Shown here one piece after another: positions 10,848 to 21,640 of a stretch of 50,384 nt of DNA. The DNA comes from an uncultured Pelagibacteraceae bacterium (GTDB lineage Bacteria > Pseudomonadota > Alphaproteobacteria > Pelagibacterales > Pelagibacteraceae): contig CACFUH010000005.1 of the NCBI GenBank assembly GCA_902569415.1, positions 1 through 50,384 on the forward strand. Reading direction: 5' to 3'. The stretch's first letter is position 1; each line of letters starts with the position of its first letter. The translations under genes were made by a program, and so were the position numbers. Under the pieces are notes generated by a model, which was not told the origin of the DNA, did not search any database, and saw only the letters and a list, made by a program, of their open reading frames with translations.

Positions 10848-11474
10848 TTATAAGTTTATAAAATTATTAATTATTCTAAGCCCTATTTTATCACTTTTTT
10901 CTGGGTGAAATTGAGTTCCAAAAATATTTTCTTTCTCAACTGAACAAACAATACTTGATGAATAATCAGTGGTTGCTGATACTACACTTTTATCCTCAGG
11001 AATAATTTCATAACTGTGAACAAAATACATGTGTGAATTATTTTCAATACCTTTAAAAATTTTACTTTCCTTGACAATTTTTAATTGGTTCCAACCAATA
11101 TGTGGAAGTTTATATTTGCCATTTTGATTATCTATTTTTGACACCTTGCCTGATATCCAGCCTAAACCTTTTGTTTCTGTTTCCTCGTAACCAATATCTG
11201 CAAACATTTGTAAACCAACACATATTCCAAGAAGCGGTTTTTTGTTGATAATTACGAATTCATTTAAAGTATCTACTAAACCATTGATATTGCTTAAAGC
11301 GTCAACACAACTCTTAAACGAACCCTGCCCTGGTAAAACCACTTTATCACTTAATTTAATCTTATTTAAATCTGAGGTTACTTCGATATGTACTTTATCT
11401 TTGGCAACTTCCTTAAAGGAGTTTATTACAGAGCTAATATTGCCCGAATTATAGTCAACAATTGTGATGTTCAT
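10848..11474 (-). CDS. hisH: Imidazole glycerol phosphate synthase subunit HisH
   Basis: LPGQGSFKSC, LGICVGLQMFA, GTQFHPEKS. Confidence 0.96.
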   Translation of the reverse strand: MNITIVDYNSGNISSVINSFKEVAKDKVHIEVTSDLNKIKLSDKVVLPGQGSFKSCVDALSNINGLVDTLNEFVIINKKPLLGICVGLQMFADIGYEETETKGLGWISGKVSKIDNQNGKYKLPHIGWNQLKIVKESKIFKGIENNSHMYFVHSYEIIPEDKSVVSATTDYSSSIVCSVEKENIFGTQFHPEKSDKIGLRIINNFINL

Positions 11475-11479
11475 TAAAC

Positions 11480-12070
11480 TTATAAAGAACCTTTTGTAGA
11501 AGGAATTGTATTTTTATTCCTCGGATCCATCTCCAATGCAACTCTCAATGATCTTGCCAAACCTTTAAAACAAGATTCTATAATGTGGTGGCTATTATCA
11601 CCATAAATATTTTCAACATGTAAAGTAATTCCGGCTGCTTGAGAAAATGCTTGGAACCATTCTTTGAATAGCTCTGTATCCATTTCGCCAAGTTTCTCTA
11701 CTTTAAGTTTAACATTCCAAATTAAATATGGTCTGTTTGAAACATCAATGGCGACACGAGTTAATGTTTCGTCCATTGGTATCATTGCATGAGCGTATCT
11801 TTTAATTCCTACAAATTTCTTTGAAGCCTTTTTTAAACACTCACCAATAGCTATACCTGTGTCCTCTGTCGTATGATGTAAATCAATATGAGTATCTCCT
11901 TTGGCTTTAATATTCATATCCATAGAAGAGTGCTTTGATAATTGCTCAAGCATATGATTTAAAAATCCTATGCCTGTGTCAACTTTATACTTACCTTTGC
12001 CATCAATGTTTAAATCAACAATGATACTGGTCTCTTTAGTTTTCCTGCTTATTTTTGCTTTCCTCTTCAT
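11480..12070 (-). CDS. hisB: Imidazoleglycerol-phosphate dehydratase
   Basis: [50 protein letters not shown]. Confidence 0.97.
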   Translation of the reverse strand: MKRKAKISRKTKETSIIVDLNIDGKGKYKVDTGIGFLNHMLEQLSKHSSMDMNIKAKGDTHIDLHHTTEDTGIAIGECLKKASKKFVGIKRYAHAMIPMDETLTRVAIDVSNRPYLIWNVKLKVEKLGEMDTELFKEWFQAFSQAAGITLHVENIYGDNSHHIIESCFKGLARSLRVALEMDPRNKNTIPSTKGSL

Positions 12071-12161
12071 AATTTAAAAAAGGTATATATCTATTATTGA
12101 ATTATGGCAATAATACTAGTCCTGGGCTTGAACTATTGAATTTAGTATCCATTTATAAGGT

Positions 12162-12677
12162 ATGACAACAATAGTATTAATAAGAAAAAACAATGAAACA
12201 GTAGTTGCTAGTGATGGACAAGTAAGTATGGGTAATACTGTTATCAAAAGTACAGCTAATAAAGTTAGAAAAATTGAGAAAAGAAACGTGATAGCAGGTT
12301 TTGCAGGTTCTACTGCAGATGCTCTAACTTTATTTGAAAGACTAGAGTCTAAATTAGAAAAACATGCAGGAAACCTTTCAAGAGCAGCAGTAGAATTGGC
12401 TAAAGATTGGAGAACTGATAAATATTTAAGAAGATTAGAAGCTCTAATGGCTGTTGGAGATAAAGAAAAAAGCTTTATAATTTCTGGAACTGGTGATGTT
12501 CTTGAGCCTGAAGGAGATGTAATAGGAATTGGTTCTGGGGGAAATTACGCATTAGCTTCAGCAAAGGTTTTAATGGATACCAAACTTTCTGCAGAAGAAG
12601 TGGCTAAGAAGGCAATTAAAGTTGCTTCGGAGATTTGTGTATTTACAAACGACAACATAAAAATTGAAAAAATATAA
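12162..12677 (+). CDS. hslV: ATP-dependent protease subunit HslV
   Basis: [27 protein letters not shown]; adjacent to hslU. Confidence 0.97.
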   Translation: MTTIVLIRKNNETVVASDGQVSMGNTVIKSTANKVRKIEKRNVIAGFAGSTADALTLFERLESKLEKHAGNLSRAAVELAKDWRTDKYLRRLEALMAVGDKEKSFIISGTGDVLEPEGDVIGIGSGGNYALASAKVLMDTKLSAEEVAKKAIKVASEICVFTNDNIKIEKI

Positions 12678-14041
12678 TGGAAAACTCAAACGTCACAACT
12701 TTTAAACCTAAAGATAAATCTGATAAAAAAGAAATTCTGAACTCTTTGTCACCAAGAGAAATTGTTTCTGAATTAGATAGATTTGTAGTTGGACAAAAAA
12801 ATGCAAAAAGAGCTGTAGCAATAGCCTTAAGAAATAGATGGAGAAGACAAGCTTTAACGGGTGATATGAAAGATGAAGTTTTGCCTAAAAATATTTTAAT
12901 GATGGGACCAACAGGTGTTGGAAAAACAGAAATATCAAGAAGACTTTCAAAATTAGCAGAAGCTCCATTTGTCAAAGTTGAAGCAACTAGATTTACTGAA
13001 GTTGGTTATGTTGGAAGAGATGTTGAACAAATAATTAGAGATCTTTTAGAAATTGCTATTGCAATGGAAAAAGTAAAAAAAAGAAAAGAAGTACATGCAA
13101 AAGCACAAAAGTTGGCAGAGGAAAGGGTTTTAGATGCCTTAGTCGGTAATAAAGCGAGTGTTGCTACAAAAGAAAGTTTTAGAAAAAGATTAAGAAATGG
13201 AGATTTAGATAACAATGAGATTGAGGTGGATATTAACGAAACAGGACAAATGCCACAATTTGAAATTCCTGGAATGCCAGGAGCAAACGTTGGCATGATC
13301 AACATTTCGGAAATGTTAGGAAAATCAATGGGAGGAAAAGCTAAAAAGAAAAAAATGTCAGTTAAAGAATCTCATGAAATTCTAATTAATGAAGAATCAG
13401 ATAAATTAATAGAACAAGATAAAATTGTAAAAGCAGCAAAAGATTCTACTGAAAATAATGGAATAGTATTTTTAGATGAAATAGATAAAATTTCAGCTAG
13501 AACTGATCGTGTTGGTGGAGATGTTTCAAGAGAAGGTGTACAGAGAGACTTACTTCCACTAATTGAGGGAACAACTGTTAGCACAAAGTATGGAACAATA
13601 AAAACAGATCATATTTTGTTTATTGCATCAGGTGCTTTTCAGTTAGCTAAACCATCAGATTTACTTCCAGAACTTCAAGGTAGATTGCCAATTAGAGTTG
13701 AGTTGGATGCATTAAACAGTGATGATTTTAAAAGAATTCTAAAAGAACCGGACAATAGTTTAATCAAACAATATAAAGCATTATTGAAAACTGAAAATGT
13801 TGATTTAGAATTTTCGGAAAACGGTATAGATATGATCGCTAACTTAGCTTACGAAGTAAATTCTAAAGTTGAAAATATTGGAGCAAGAAGACTGCACACA
13901 ATCATTGAAAGAGTTTTGGATGAAATTAGTTTCACAGCAACTGACAGGGGTGGAGAAAAAATAATTATTGATAAAAATTATGTAGAAACTAATCTAGGTG
14001 ATCTAGTCAAAGATACAGATTTATCAAAATTTATTCTTTAA
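12677..14041 (+). CDS. hslU: ATP-dependent protease ATPase subunit HslU
   Basis: [41 protein letters not shown]. Confidence 0.97.
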   Translation: MENSNVTTFKPKDKSDKKEILNSLSPREIVSELDRFVVGQKNAKRAVAIALRNRWRRQALTGDMKDEVLPKNILMMGPTGVGKTEISRRLSKLAEAPFVKVEATRFTEVGYVGRDVEQIIRDLLEIAIAMEKVKKRKEVHAKAQKLAEERVLDALVGNKASVATKESFRKRLRNGDLDNNEIEVDINETGQMPQFEIPGMPGANVGMINISEMLGKSMGGKAKKKKMSVKESHEILINEESDKLIEQDKIVKAAKDSTENNGIVFLDEIDKISARTDRVGGDVSREGVQRDLLPLIEGTTVSTKYGTIKTDHILFIASGAFQLAKPSDLLPELQGRLPIRVELDALNSDDFKRILKEPDNSLIKQYKALLKTENVDLEFSENGIDMIANLAYEVNSKVENIGARRLHTIIERVLDEISFTATDRGGEKIIIDKNYVETNLGDLVKDTDLSKFIL

Positions 14042-14450
14042 ATTTCTTCAAGTTTATAACAAAACTTCCTTTAGAAATACTTTTAATATCATCCTCATTC
14101 ATTGATTTTATAACCTTTAGTAATTCTGAGTTTGAATTTATATATTCTGGTACAGAATATTTTAAAATACTCAAACTTGACGACTGATATGGATTATTTA
14201 TATTTTTCGATCTAGATCCTTTTCCTGTAATTACAGTAATTTTTTCTATACCGTTTTTATAAGAACTTAAAATAAAATTATAAATTATTTTATTAGCTTG
14301 TTCTAAAGAATAACCATGCAAGTCTATAAATTTTTCTTTGAAAATTTTTTTTTCTTTTATATTTGAAATATCTTTATTTTGTATTTTTTCATTACTTTTA
14401 AGAAAATCTAGCCAATCTTTTTTGTCTTTGTCTGTAATTTTTTTAATCAA
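14031..14450 (-). CDS. Smr/MutS2 domain protein
   Basis: [19 protein letters not shown] and [11 protein letters not shown] Smr motifs. Confidence 0.88.
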   Translation of the reverse strand: MIKKITDKDKKDWLDFLKSNEKIQNKDISNIKEKKIFKEKFIDLHGYSLEQANKIIYNFILSSYKNGIEKITVITGKGSRSKNINNPYQSSSLSILKYSVPEYINSNSELLKVIKSMNEDDIKSISKGSFVINLKKFKE

Positions 14451-15041
14451 TTACGCTTGTGTATCTATTAAGAGCCAATTTGGATTAAATGATTTAACAT
14501 CCCTAGAAAATTTCCAAGTATCATGTACTTTTTTTATTTTTTCTGGGTCACCAGAAATAATTTTTTGATTTTTATCTTTAACACAAGAAATTATTTCACT
14601 AACAAAATCAACTGTTACTTCAAATATATTATTTTTTTGGGAATAATTTTTAATGTCAGCAGAGTTTATGCCAATAAAAGTTGTCTCGGAGATTAAGCCA
14701 TCGTTTTTTCTTTCTTTTATTGAATTATTAAATTCAGTAAATATTTTTTTATCTAATATATTTTTTATGTTTTTAAGGTCTCCAGAAGAGAAACTAGTAA
14801 TTATATTTTCGTAAGCGATTTTAGCACCTTTTAAAAAATCAGCCTTTGCTTTTTCATCAAAATTATCTTCATCTATCTTTTTAAGTTCTTCTTTTTTTAC
14901 TGAAAAATCTTGTGGGAAAGTAGCTCCCAAATTCTCTTCATGTCCTGTTTTTTTTCCCAAAATTCCCCTTAATCTAAGAAAAATAAACCCAGCAATCATT
15001 GCTAAAAGTATTATATCGATGTATTCAAAACTATAATTCAT
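14451..15041 (-). CDS. Tim44/TimA-family inner-membrane protein
   Basis: N-terminal TM (DIILLAMIAGFIFLRLRGILGKKTGHEE), Tim44-like C-terminus with DTWKFSRDVKSFNPNWLLIDTQA; start trimmed to MNYSFEYIDI. Confidence 0.85.
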   Translation of the reverse strand: MNYSFEYIDIILLAMIAGFIFLRLRGILGKKTGHEENLGATFPQDFSVKKEELKKIDEDNFDEKAKADFLKGAKIAYENIITSFSSGDLKNIKNILDKKIFTEFNNSIKERKNDGLISETTFIGINSADIKNYSQKNNIFEVTVDFVSEIISCVKDKNQKIISGDPEKIKKVHDTWKFSRDVKSFNPNWLLIDTQA

Positions 15042-15099
15042 AAGTAAATAATATTTACTATGTTGCTTAATTTCAACTGGCAAATTAGATTAAAGACAA

Positions 15100-15504
15100 A
15101 TGAACTCAGTTTTATTAGTTATTTTATTGGTTCCAATCATAGAAATTTATCTTTTTATAAAGATAGGATCTCAAATAGGAGCTTTTAATACAATTTCTCT
15201 TATTTTTATAACAGCTATAGTTGGTCTCTATTATGCTAAATATGAAGGTTTAAATACTTTGAGATCTGCAGTTGGTCAGATTGTGAAAAATGAATTGCCA
15301 ATTTATGAGATAATTTCAGGTGCAGCTCTAGCCTTCGCTGCTATTTTAATGATCTTGCCAGGATTTTTAACAGATATAATTGGTCTTCTAATAATTTTTC
15401 CATGGACAAGAAAAATGTTTTTAAAAAAAGTTTCAATAAATAAAAAAAAAAATAATAAAAACTTTATTGAAGGAGAATATGAAGATATAGATGACAAAAA
15501 ATAA
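15100..15504 (+). CDS. FxsA-family membrane protein
   Basis: VPIIEIYLFIKIGSQIGAFNTISLIFITAIVGLYYAKYEG; LPGFLTDIIGLLIIFPWTR. Confidence 0.9.
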   Translation: MNSVLLVILLVPIIEIYLFIKIGSQIGAFNTISLIFITAIVGLYYAKYEGLNTLRSAVGQIVKNELPIYEIISGAALAFAAILMILPGFLTDIIGLLIIFPWTRKMFLKKVSINKKKNNKNFIEGEYEDIDDKK

Positions 15505-15515
15505 TATACTTTTTT

Positions 15516-15938
15516 ATGCAAGAAAAATTTAAAATATTCGCAGAATTTATAAAAGATTTATCAAGTGAAACTAAGGATTTAGAGACATATCTACATGTCA
15601 AAGAAAATTTAAAAAATTACAATTTAAATATTGAAATTTCATCAAAGCCATTAAAAAATAGGTTTATCGAAGTTAATACTAAACTTACATATAAAGATAA
15701 AAATGAATCACAAAATAAATCTTTTTTTGAAATAACATATACGTCAATAGTCAAAGTTGATGAAAAAATTGATGACAGGAAAGAAATAGAAAAAATTATT
15801 TTGTGTGATGTACAAAATAAAATTTATAAAAATTTAGAAAAAGCTTTTATTAATTTATTAAGCGACTCTGGTTATCCTGGTGTCAAAATAGAAAAAAAAA
15901 TAGACTTCGAAAATTTATATAATCAAAAATTTAATTAA
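15516..15938 (+). CDS. secB: SecB-like protein-export chaperone (divergent)
   Basis: 140 aa; SecB-like beta pattern and C-terminal LLSDSGYPGVKIEKKIDFENLYNQK; typical fxsA-secB-dnaQ synteny. Confidence 0.75.
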   Translation: MQEKFKIFAEFIKDLSSETKDLETYLHVKENLKNYNLNIEISSKPLKNRFIEVNTKLTYKDKNESQNKSFFEITYTSIVKVDEKIDDRKEIEKIILCDVQNKIYKNLEKAFINLLSDSGYPGVKIEKKIDFENLYNQKFN

Positions 15939-16602
15939 AAAAGTTTTTTTTTAAATTATTTTTTAAATATTCTTTATGGATTTTAATTTCTTCAAAAGTT
16001 GGTTCAACTACTTTTTTATAATAACTGTTAGTTTTAGTGATTGATTTTTCACTATAATTTTTATTGTTTGAAACAAAATTTAAAGTAGGCTCCTTTTGAT
16101 CAACTAAATTAATATAAACTTTAGATAATAACTCACAGTCAATTAATGCTGAATGCTTTTTTCTTCTAGAATTATCTATTTTGTATCTTTTGCAAAGAGC
16201 ATCGAGACTAATTGTTGAACCTGGAAATTTTTCTCTTGCCAACTGAAGAGTATCAATTACATTTTCCATATTAATTTCTTCTTTTCCGGCAATTTTTAGC
16301 TCATTATTTAAATGAGCTATATCAAACTCTGCATTGTGTATAATAAGTTTTTTATCTTTTATGAATAAAAGAAAATCATCTGCTAACTCAACAAACTTTT
16401 TTTTATCCGATAAAAAATTATCTGTATAACCATGAATTTCTAAAGCTTTTTCAGAAACTTTTCTATCCGGATTTAAATAACAGTGAAATTTATTTTGTGT
16501 TGGTATTAAATTATCTAATTCTAGGCACCCTATTTCTACTATTCTATGCCCTTCTTTTACTGATAATCCAGTTGTCTCAGTGTCAAGTACTACTTCTTTC
16601 AT
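15931..16602 (-). CDS. dnaQ: DNA polymerase III epsilon subunit (3'-5' exonuclease)
   Basis: VVLDTETTGLSVKEGHRIVEIGCLEL; IHNAEFDIAHLNNEL; KKHSALIDCELLSKVY. Confidence 0.94.
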   Translation of the reverse strand: MKEVVLDTETTGLSVKEGHRIVEIGCLELDNLIPTQNKFHCYLNPDRKVSEKALEIHGYTDNFLSDKKKFVELADDFLLFIKDKKLIIHNAEFDIAHLNNELKIAGKEEINMENVIDTLQLAREKFPGSTISLDALCKRYKIDNSRRKKHSALIDCELLSKVYINLVDQKEPTLNFVSNNKNYSEKSITKTNSYYKKVVEPTFEEIKIHKEYLKNNLKKNFFN

Positions 16603-17177
16603 TGCTTGTTTAGAATTTTTTTTATTAATATTTTAACACGTTTTTTAAGATTTAACTTATTAAAATCATTTTTAATTAAATAATTAGACTTTTTTTTTTT
16701 AATTTCTAAAGGAAGTTGTGATTTTTTAAGTGTATTAAATATTTTCTTATTAAATCCTTTTCTTTTTTCAAGTCTTTTTTTTATATCTTTTTGTTTTGCA
16801 TCAACAAAAATCAAAATATAATTTTTTTTAAAACTTTTTTTTTCTAATAATAAGGGAATATCAAAAATTAATAATCTTTTTTTCTTATTTATTTGTATAA
16901 ATTTTTTTATATTTTTTTTTACTTTTGGGTGAATTATTTTTTCTATCTTTTTAATATTTTTTCTATCTTTTAATACTGCAGTTTTAAGTTGTTTTTTCTT
17001 TACAGGGAAATCAGTAATATATTTTGGTAATTTTTTTTTTAATTTATTAAAACAATTTTTATCCTTCTTATATATTTTGGTTACTTCTTTATCAGCATCA
17101 AAAACTGGATAGCCAAATTGCCTAGCAACAAAACTTTTCCCAGATCCTATATCACCAATAATTCCAATTTTAATCAT
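16599..17177 (-). CDS. coaE: Dephospho-CoA kinase
   Basis: IGIIGDIGSGKSFVARQFGYPVFDADKEV; FDIPLLLEKK. Confidence 0.92.
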   Translation of the reverse strand: MIKIGIIGDIGSGKSFVARQFGYPVFDADKEVTKIYKKDKNCFNKLKKKLPKYITDFPVKKKQLKTAVLKDRKNIKKIEKIIHPKVKKNIKKFIQINKKKRLLIFDIPLLLEKKSFKKNYILIFVDAKQKDIKKRLEKRKGFNKKIFNTLKKSQLPLEIKKKKSNYLIKNDFNKLNLKKRVKILIKKILNKQ

Positions 17178-17968
17178 TTATCCAATAAAGTTATAGTTTC
17201 ATCATCTATGTCCGGAAGCATCTTGTGCCAAATAGCAAACGATTGATGTGCTTGATAAATAAACATCATTTTACCATTTTCTGTTTTGTTGCCAAAAAGC
17301 TTTGCTCTTTTTAAAAAAATTGTCTCTCTAGGATTATAAATAACATCATAAAAAAATTTACCATGACCTATTTCAGTGTAATTCAATTTAATTCCATCTT
17401 CATTATTAAGGCCTATGCTTGTAGCATTAACTACCATATCAAAATTTGGTGTCACGCCCCATTCAACAATTTCTATTTCATTAAAAATTTTTTTTAAATC
17501 TTCTGCTTTACTTTTTGTTCTGTTACTTACAATTATTTTTGAAACTTGCAGTTTTTTCAATGCTATTATTATTGAAGAAACCACTCCCCCGGCGCCCAAT
17601 ATTAAAACGACTTTATTTTTAATATCATATTTACAATATTTTATTCCGAGTTCGAAACCTGATATATCAGTATTATGCCCAACTACTTTTCCATTTTGTA
17701 AATAAATTGTATTAACAGATTTAGATTTATCTGCTTCAGGGGTAAGTTTGTCTAAAAACGGAATAACTGTTTTCTTGAATGGAATAGTTACATTTAGGCC
17801 ATTTAATTTTTCATTTTTAATTTCAAAAATTATAGATTCAATGTCATTTTGGCTAATTTTCTTTTTATCATATTCGGCATCGATTTTTTGTTTTTTAATC
17901 CAATAATTATGAAGCTTTGGTGAAAGAGTGTGATCTATAGGATTACCAATAACTAAATATTTTCTCAT
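17174..17968 (-). CDS. aroE: Shikimate dehydrogenase
   Basis: VIGNPIDHTLSPKLHNYWI; GLNVTIPFK; GHNTDISGFELGI; LGAGGVVSSII. Confidence 0.95.
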   Translation of the reverse strand: MRKYLVIGNPIDHTLSPKLHNYWIKKQKIDAEYDKKKISQNDIESIIFEIKNEKLNGLNVTIPFKKTVIPFLDKLTPEADKSKSVNTIYLQNGKVVGHNTDISGFELGIKYCKYDIKNKVVLILGAGGVVSSIIIALKKLQVSKIIVSNRTKSKAEDLKKIFNEIEIVEWGVTPNFDMVVNATSIGLNNEDGIKLNYTEIGHGKFFYDVIYNPRETIFLKRAKLFGNKTENGKMMFIYQAHQSFAIWHKMLPDIDDETITLLDK

Positions 17969-18549
17969 TTGTAATTTTCTAGATAATCCTTAATTTTCTT
18001 AACTGGCAAGCCCATAATTGTGTCTTTATCGCCATCTATATTTGAAAATAAAGATTTGCCCTCTCCCTCAATTTGGTAAACATTATAAGCATATAGAGCA
18101 TCGTCTGTAATTTTAGATAGATATTCCTTGAGCTGTTGTTCATTCATATCTTTCATTGTTAAAGCGGCTCTATCAGTATAGTTCCAAATCATTGATCCAT
18201 TTTTTGAAATACAAACTGAACTTATTAAATAATGAGTTTTTCCATTTAATTTTTTTAATATTTTTAATGCTTCGTCTCTATTTTTAGGTTTAGAAACTAA
18301 TTCGCCACTTAAATCTATAACACTGTCAGCACCAATAACGATTTCATTTTTTAATTTTAAGCTTATTTTGTTTGCTTTAAGTTCTGCTAAATTCTTAGAT
18401 ATTAACTCAGGATTAGCTTTGTTTTTAATCAAACTTTTTTTGACTGGCTCTTCATCAACATTGGACGGAAAAACTTTACATTCTACTCCGTTATTTTCTA
18501 AAATATTCTTTCTTACTTTGCTGTTAGATGCAAGAATAACTTTATACAT
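17965..18549 (-). CDS. Maf-family nucleoside triphosphate pyrophosphatase
   Basis: VILASNSKVRKNILENNGV; IGADSVIDLSGELVSKPKNRDEA. Confidence 0.93.
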   Translation of the reverse strand: MYKVILASNSKVRKNILENNGVECKVFPSNVDEEPVKKSLIKNKANPELISKNLAELKANKISLKLKNEIVIGADSVIDLSGELVSKPKNRDEALKILKKLNGKTHYLISSVCISKNGSMIWNYTDRAALTMKDMNEQQLKEYLSKITDDALYAYNVYQIEGEGKSLFSNIDGDKDTIMGLPVKKIKDYLENYK

Positions 18550-19363
18550 TTTGATTTTTTATTTCATATATTTTAATTATAGATGCTGCAATTTCTTCTA
18601 CTGATTTTCTAGTTACATCTATAACTGGCCACTGGTATTTTTTAAATGTTTCTTTCGCCTTTATTGTTTCTGTTTCAATTTTTTCAATATTTGTATAATC
18701 AGTTCCGTGTTCTTCTTTTAATGCTGTCATTCTATTTTTTCTTACATCAACTAATCTTCCTGGCTCAACAGTTAAACCAATTACGCATTTTAATTTTGGT
18801 TTTTTTTTTAAAAAATCTGGTATTGAATTTTCATTAATTAATGGAATATTTGAAGTTTTAAATCCTTTATTCGCTAAATATATGGATGTAGGTGTTTTAC
18901 TGGTTCTACTAACACCGAGTAAAATTATATCTGATTTTTCTAAATCTTGGACCATATTTCCATCATCATGGTTCATTGTAAATTGAATTGCTTCTATTCT
19001 TTTATCATGTTCTTCTAATGTATGCTGTCCACTTTGAATATGTGAGGCCCTTTGCTTTAATAATTTAGAAAAGTTTAAAATTAAATCCCCAAGAATACTA
19101 AAACAGGGGATATTATATTTTTTACTTTTTTCTTCTAAATATTTAGCAAGTTTATCATCAACAATTGTATAAAGAATTATTGGTTTTTTTTGTTTGTTAG
19201 CCATTTCTAATATCTTTTGGATTTGATTTTCTGTTCTTGTAAATGAAAACTGATGATTACTATATTTAAAATTTAAAAATTGTGCTTTTAATGCTAAAAA
19301 AATTCTATCAATTGTCTCTCCGGTTGAATCTGAAATTAAATAAATATCGTGTTTAATATTCAT
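18542..19363 (-). CDS. ppsR: PEP synthase regulatory protein-type kinase/pyrophosphorylase (PpsR, DUF299)
   Basis: IYLISDSTGETIDRIFLALKAQF; LLGVSRTSKTPTSIYLANKGFKTSNIPL; GLTVEPGRLVDVRKNRM. Confidence 0.94.
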   Translation of the reverse strand: MNIKHDIYLISDSTGETIDRIFLALKAQFLNFKYSNHQFSFTRTENQIQKILEMANKQKKPIILYTIVDDKLAKYLEEKSKKYNIPCFSILGDLILNFSKLLKQRASHIQSGQHTLEEHDKRIEAIQFTMNHDDGNMVQDLEKSDIILLGVSRTSKTPTSIYLANKGFKTSNIPLINENSIPDFLKKKPKLKCVIGLTVEPGRLVDVRKNRMTALKEEHGTDYTNIEKIETETIKAKETFKKYQWPVIDVTRKSVEEIAASIIKIYEIKNQNV

Positions 19364-19646
19364 GTATAAAATGTTTATAACAACTTATTAAAGAAGTTTA
19401 ATATTAATAACTATTTTCATTTTTTTTTTACCTGAATAACTTTTATTTTGTTAACATAAATAAACATCTTAATAATTAATATACACAATTATTTATTTAA
19501 CCTAAAACTTAATAAAAAGAGGCTATTTGTCTTAATTTTTTATTATTTTTATCTGTTAGTATTTAGTGGGTAAAATGTTAAAAATTATTTATACCTTATA
19601 TTAACAGGATATAAAACAACAACTAAAGATTATATATAATTACTAT
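19364..19646. other. oriC: Candidate chromosomal replication origin region
   Basis: 283-bp AT-rich gap between divergent ppsR and hemE, the locus used as origin in Caulobacter/Rickettsia-type alphaproteobacteria; weak DnaA-box-like 9-mers at 19372-19380, 19479-19487 and 19565-19573. Confidence 0.45.
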
Positions 19647-20648
19647 ATGACTCCTATCCAAGACTGCATAATTAATAAAAATACAAAATCAAAACCTTTG
19701 TGGATTATGAGACAGGCTGGAAGATATCTTCCTGAGTTTAGAGAAATTAGAGCTAAAAACTCTGATTTCATTAAATTATGTTTAAATGAAAGTTTATCGT
19801 CAGAAATAACAATACAACCAATTAAAAGATTTAATTTTGATGCTGCAATAATTTTTTCAGATATTTTAATGTTACCATATGGTTTGGGTCAAGAAGTTAA
19901 ATTTGAAAAAGGTTTAGGTCCTAAATTAGGTAAATTAGATTTAGATTTAATTGAAAATGTAAGCAAAGATGAATTTAGTAAAAAATTAAATTCGGTTTAT
20001 AAATCTATATCTAATGTATCTTCTAACCCCATATGTAAAAATAAAGATATAATTGGTTTTGTGGGAGCGCCTTGGACAATCTTGATTTATATGATTAATA
20101 AAATGTCACCAAAAAAAAATCTTTCCAAAGAAATCTTTAATGATAAAATATTTATAAGAAAATTATTATCTATAATTGAGAAATTTCTTAAAATTCATAT
20201 TGAAAATCAAATTAAAGCAGGAGCAAGCATAATACAAATTTTTGACAGTTGGGCAGGATTATTAGAAGATAATATTTCTGAATTTATTTATGAACCAACT
20301 CTTAATCTTGTACAACACGTTAAGAAACTAGATGTACCTGTTACCTGTTTTCCTAGAGGAATAAAAGATTATAAGAATTTTTGTGAAGTTGTAAAACCTG
20401 ATATGGTAAACATTGATTATAATGTTGATCCTAATAAAATAATTAATGAAATAAAAATACCAGTACAAGGTGGGCTAGATCCAAAAATACTTTTAACTGA
20501 TAAAGAAAATCTGAGAATAGAAGTAATAAAATATCTTCAAATTTTTAAAGATCACCCTTATGTATTTAATCTCGGACATGGTATTTTGCCAGAAACAAAA
20601 ATTGATATGGTAGAAGAATTGGTAAAAACAGTTAGGGATTTTAAATAA
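19647..20648 (+). CDS. hemE: Uroporphyrinogen decarboxylase
   Basis: PLWIMRQAGRYLPEFREIRAK; GFVGAPWTILIYMI; FNLGHGILPET. Confidence 0.97.
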   Translation: MTPIQDCIINKNTKSKPLWIMRQAGRYLPEFREIRAKNSDFIKLCLNESLSSEITIQPIKRFNFDAAIIFSDILMLPYGLGQEVKFEKGLGPKLGKLDLDLIENVSKDEFSKKLNSVYKSISNVSSNPICKNKDIIGFVGAPWTILIYMINKMSPKKNLSKEIFNDKIFIRKLLSIIEKFLKIHIENQIKAGASIIQIFDSWAGLLEDNISEFIYEPTLNLVQHVKKLDVPVTCFPRGIKDYKNFCEVVKPDMVNIDYNVDPNKIINEIKIPVQGGLDPKILLTDKENLRIEVIKYLQIFKDHPYVFNLGHGILPETKIDMVEELVKTVRDFK

Positions 20649-21637
20649 TGGAAAAACATCCTGAAATAAAATATGGAAAAACAGGGGTTTTAATAGTTAA
20701 TTTGGGAACCCCAGATTCTACAAATTGGTTAGATGTTAGAAAATATCTAAAAGAGTTTCTGTCAGATAGAAGAGTAATTGAGGTAAACCCAATAATCTGG
20801 CAAGTTATACTTAATCTTTTTATTCTTAATTTTAGGCCTTCAAAAAGTGCTAGGGCTTATAAAGAAATATGGATGAAAGAAGAAAACATGTCTCCATTAC
20901 TATATTACACCAAAAAACAAGCTGAAAAACTTTCAAAATCTTTTACCAATGAAAATTTGATTATAGATTTTGCCATGAGATACGGCAATCCAAGTATTAA
21001 AAGTAAAATAAAAAAATTAAATGAAGAAGGTTGTGAAAATCTTATAATTTTACCCCTTTATCCTCAATATGCGGCAGCAACTACAGCAACTGTTTGTGAC
21101 GAAGTATATAGGACTTTAATGAATATTAGATGGCAGCCATCTTTAAAAATTATTCCACACTATGAGTCAGATCCATTATATGTTGATGCTTTAGTTAACT
21201 CAATAAATCTTAAAATAAAAAATATAAATTGGGAACCAGATTTGATTTTAGCTTCTTATCATGGAATACCACAGAAGTACTTTGACAAGGGGGATCCTTA
21301 TCATTGTTATTGTCACAAAACTACAAGACTAATTTCAGAAAAATTTAAATCTATTGAAATCAAAACAACTTTCCAATCTAGATTTGGCCCACAAGAGTGG
21401 CTTAAGCCATATACTGATAAAACTTTAGAAAATTTACCAAAAGAAGGAAAAAAAAATGTCCTAGCAATATGCCCGGGTTTTTCTTCTGATTGCGTTGAAA
21501 CACTAGAAGAAATATTAATTCAGGGCAAAAAGAGCTTTGTGGATTCAGGGGGTGAGAATTTTGATATGATACCATGTCTAAATGATAGTGAGGATCATAT
21601 AAATTTATTAAAAAATCTAATTCAAAAAAATATTTAA
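20648..21637 (+). CDS. hemH: Ferrochelatase
   Basis: VLIVNLGTPDSTNWLDVRKYLKEFLSDRRVIE; LILASYHGIPQKYFDKGDPYHCYC; FQSRFGPQEWLKPYTD. Confidence 0.97.
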   Translation: MEKHPEIKYGKTGVLIVNLGTPDSTNWLDVRKYLKEFLSDRRVIEVNPIIWQVILNLFILNFRPSKSARAYKEIWMKEENMSPLLYYTKKQAEKLSKSFTNENLIIDFAMRYGNPSIKSKIKKLNEEGCENLIILPLYPQYAAATTATVCDEVYRTLMNIRWQPSLKIIPHYESDPLYVDALVNSINLKIKNINWEPDLILASYHGIPQKYFDKGDPYHCYCHKTTRLISEKFKSIEIKTTFQSRFGPQEWLKPYTDKTLENLPKEGKKNVLAICPGFSSDCVETLEEILIQGKKSFVDSGGENFDMIPCLNDSEDHINLLKNLIQKNI

Positions 21638-21640
21638 TTA

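Noticed and set aside
12127-12160. Possible RpoH promoter upstream of hslV (CTTG at 12127, CCATTTATAAGG at 12149)
   Set aside because: The -10 fits poorly at allowed spacing and the implied start falls at the ATG; too weak to call.
12643-13584. Antisense ORFs on the minus strand across hslU (12643-12975, 13006-13305, 13372-13584)
   Set aside because: They mirror a strongly conserved CDS, match no recognised family and have no SD; typical shadow ORFs.
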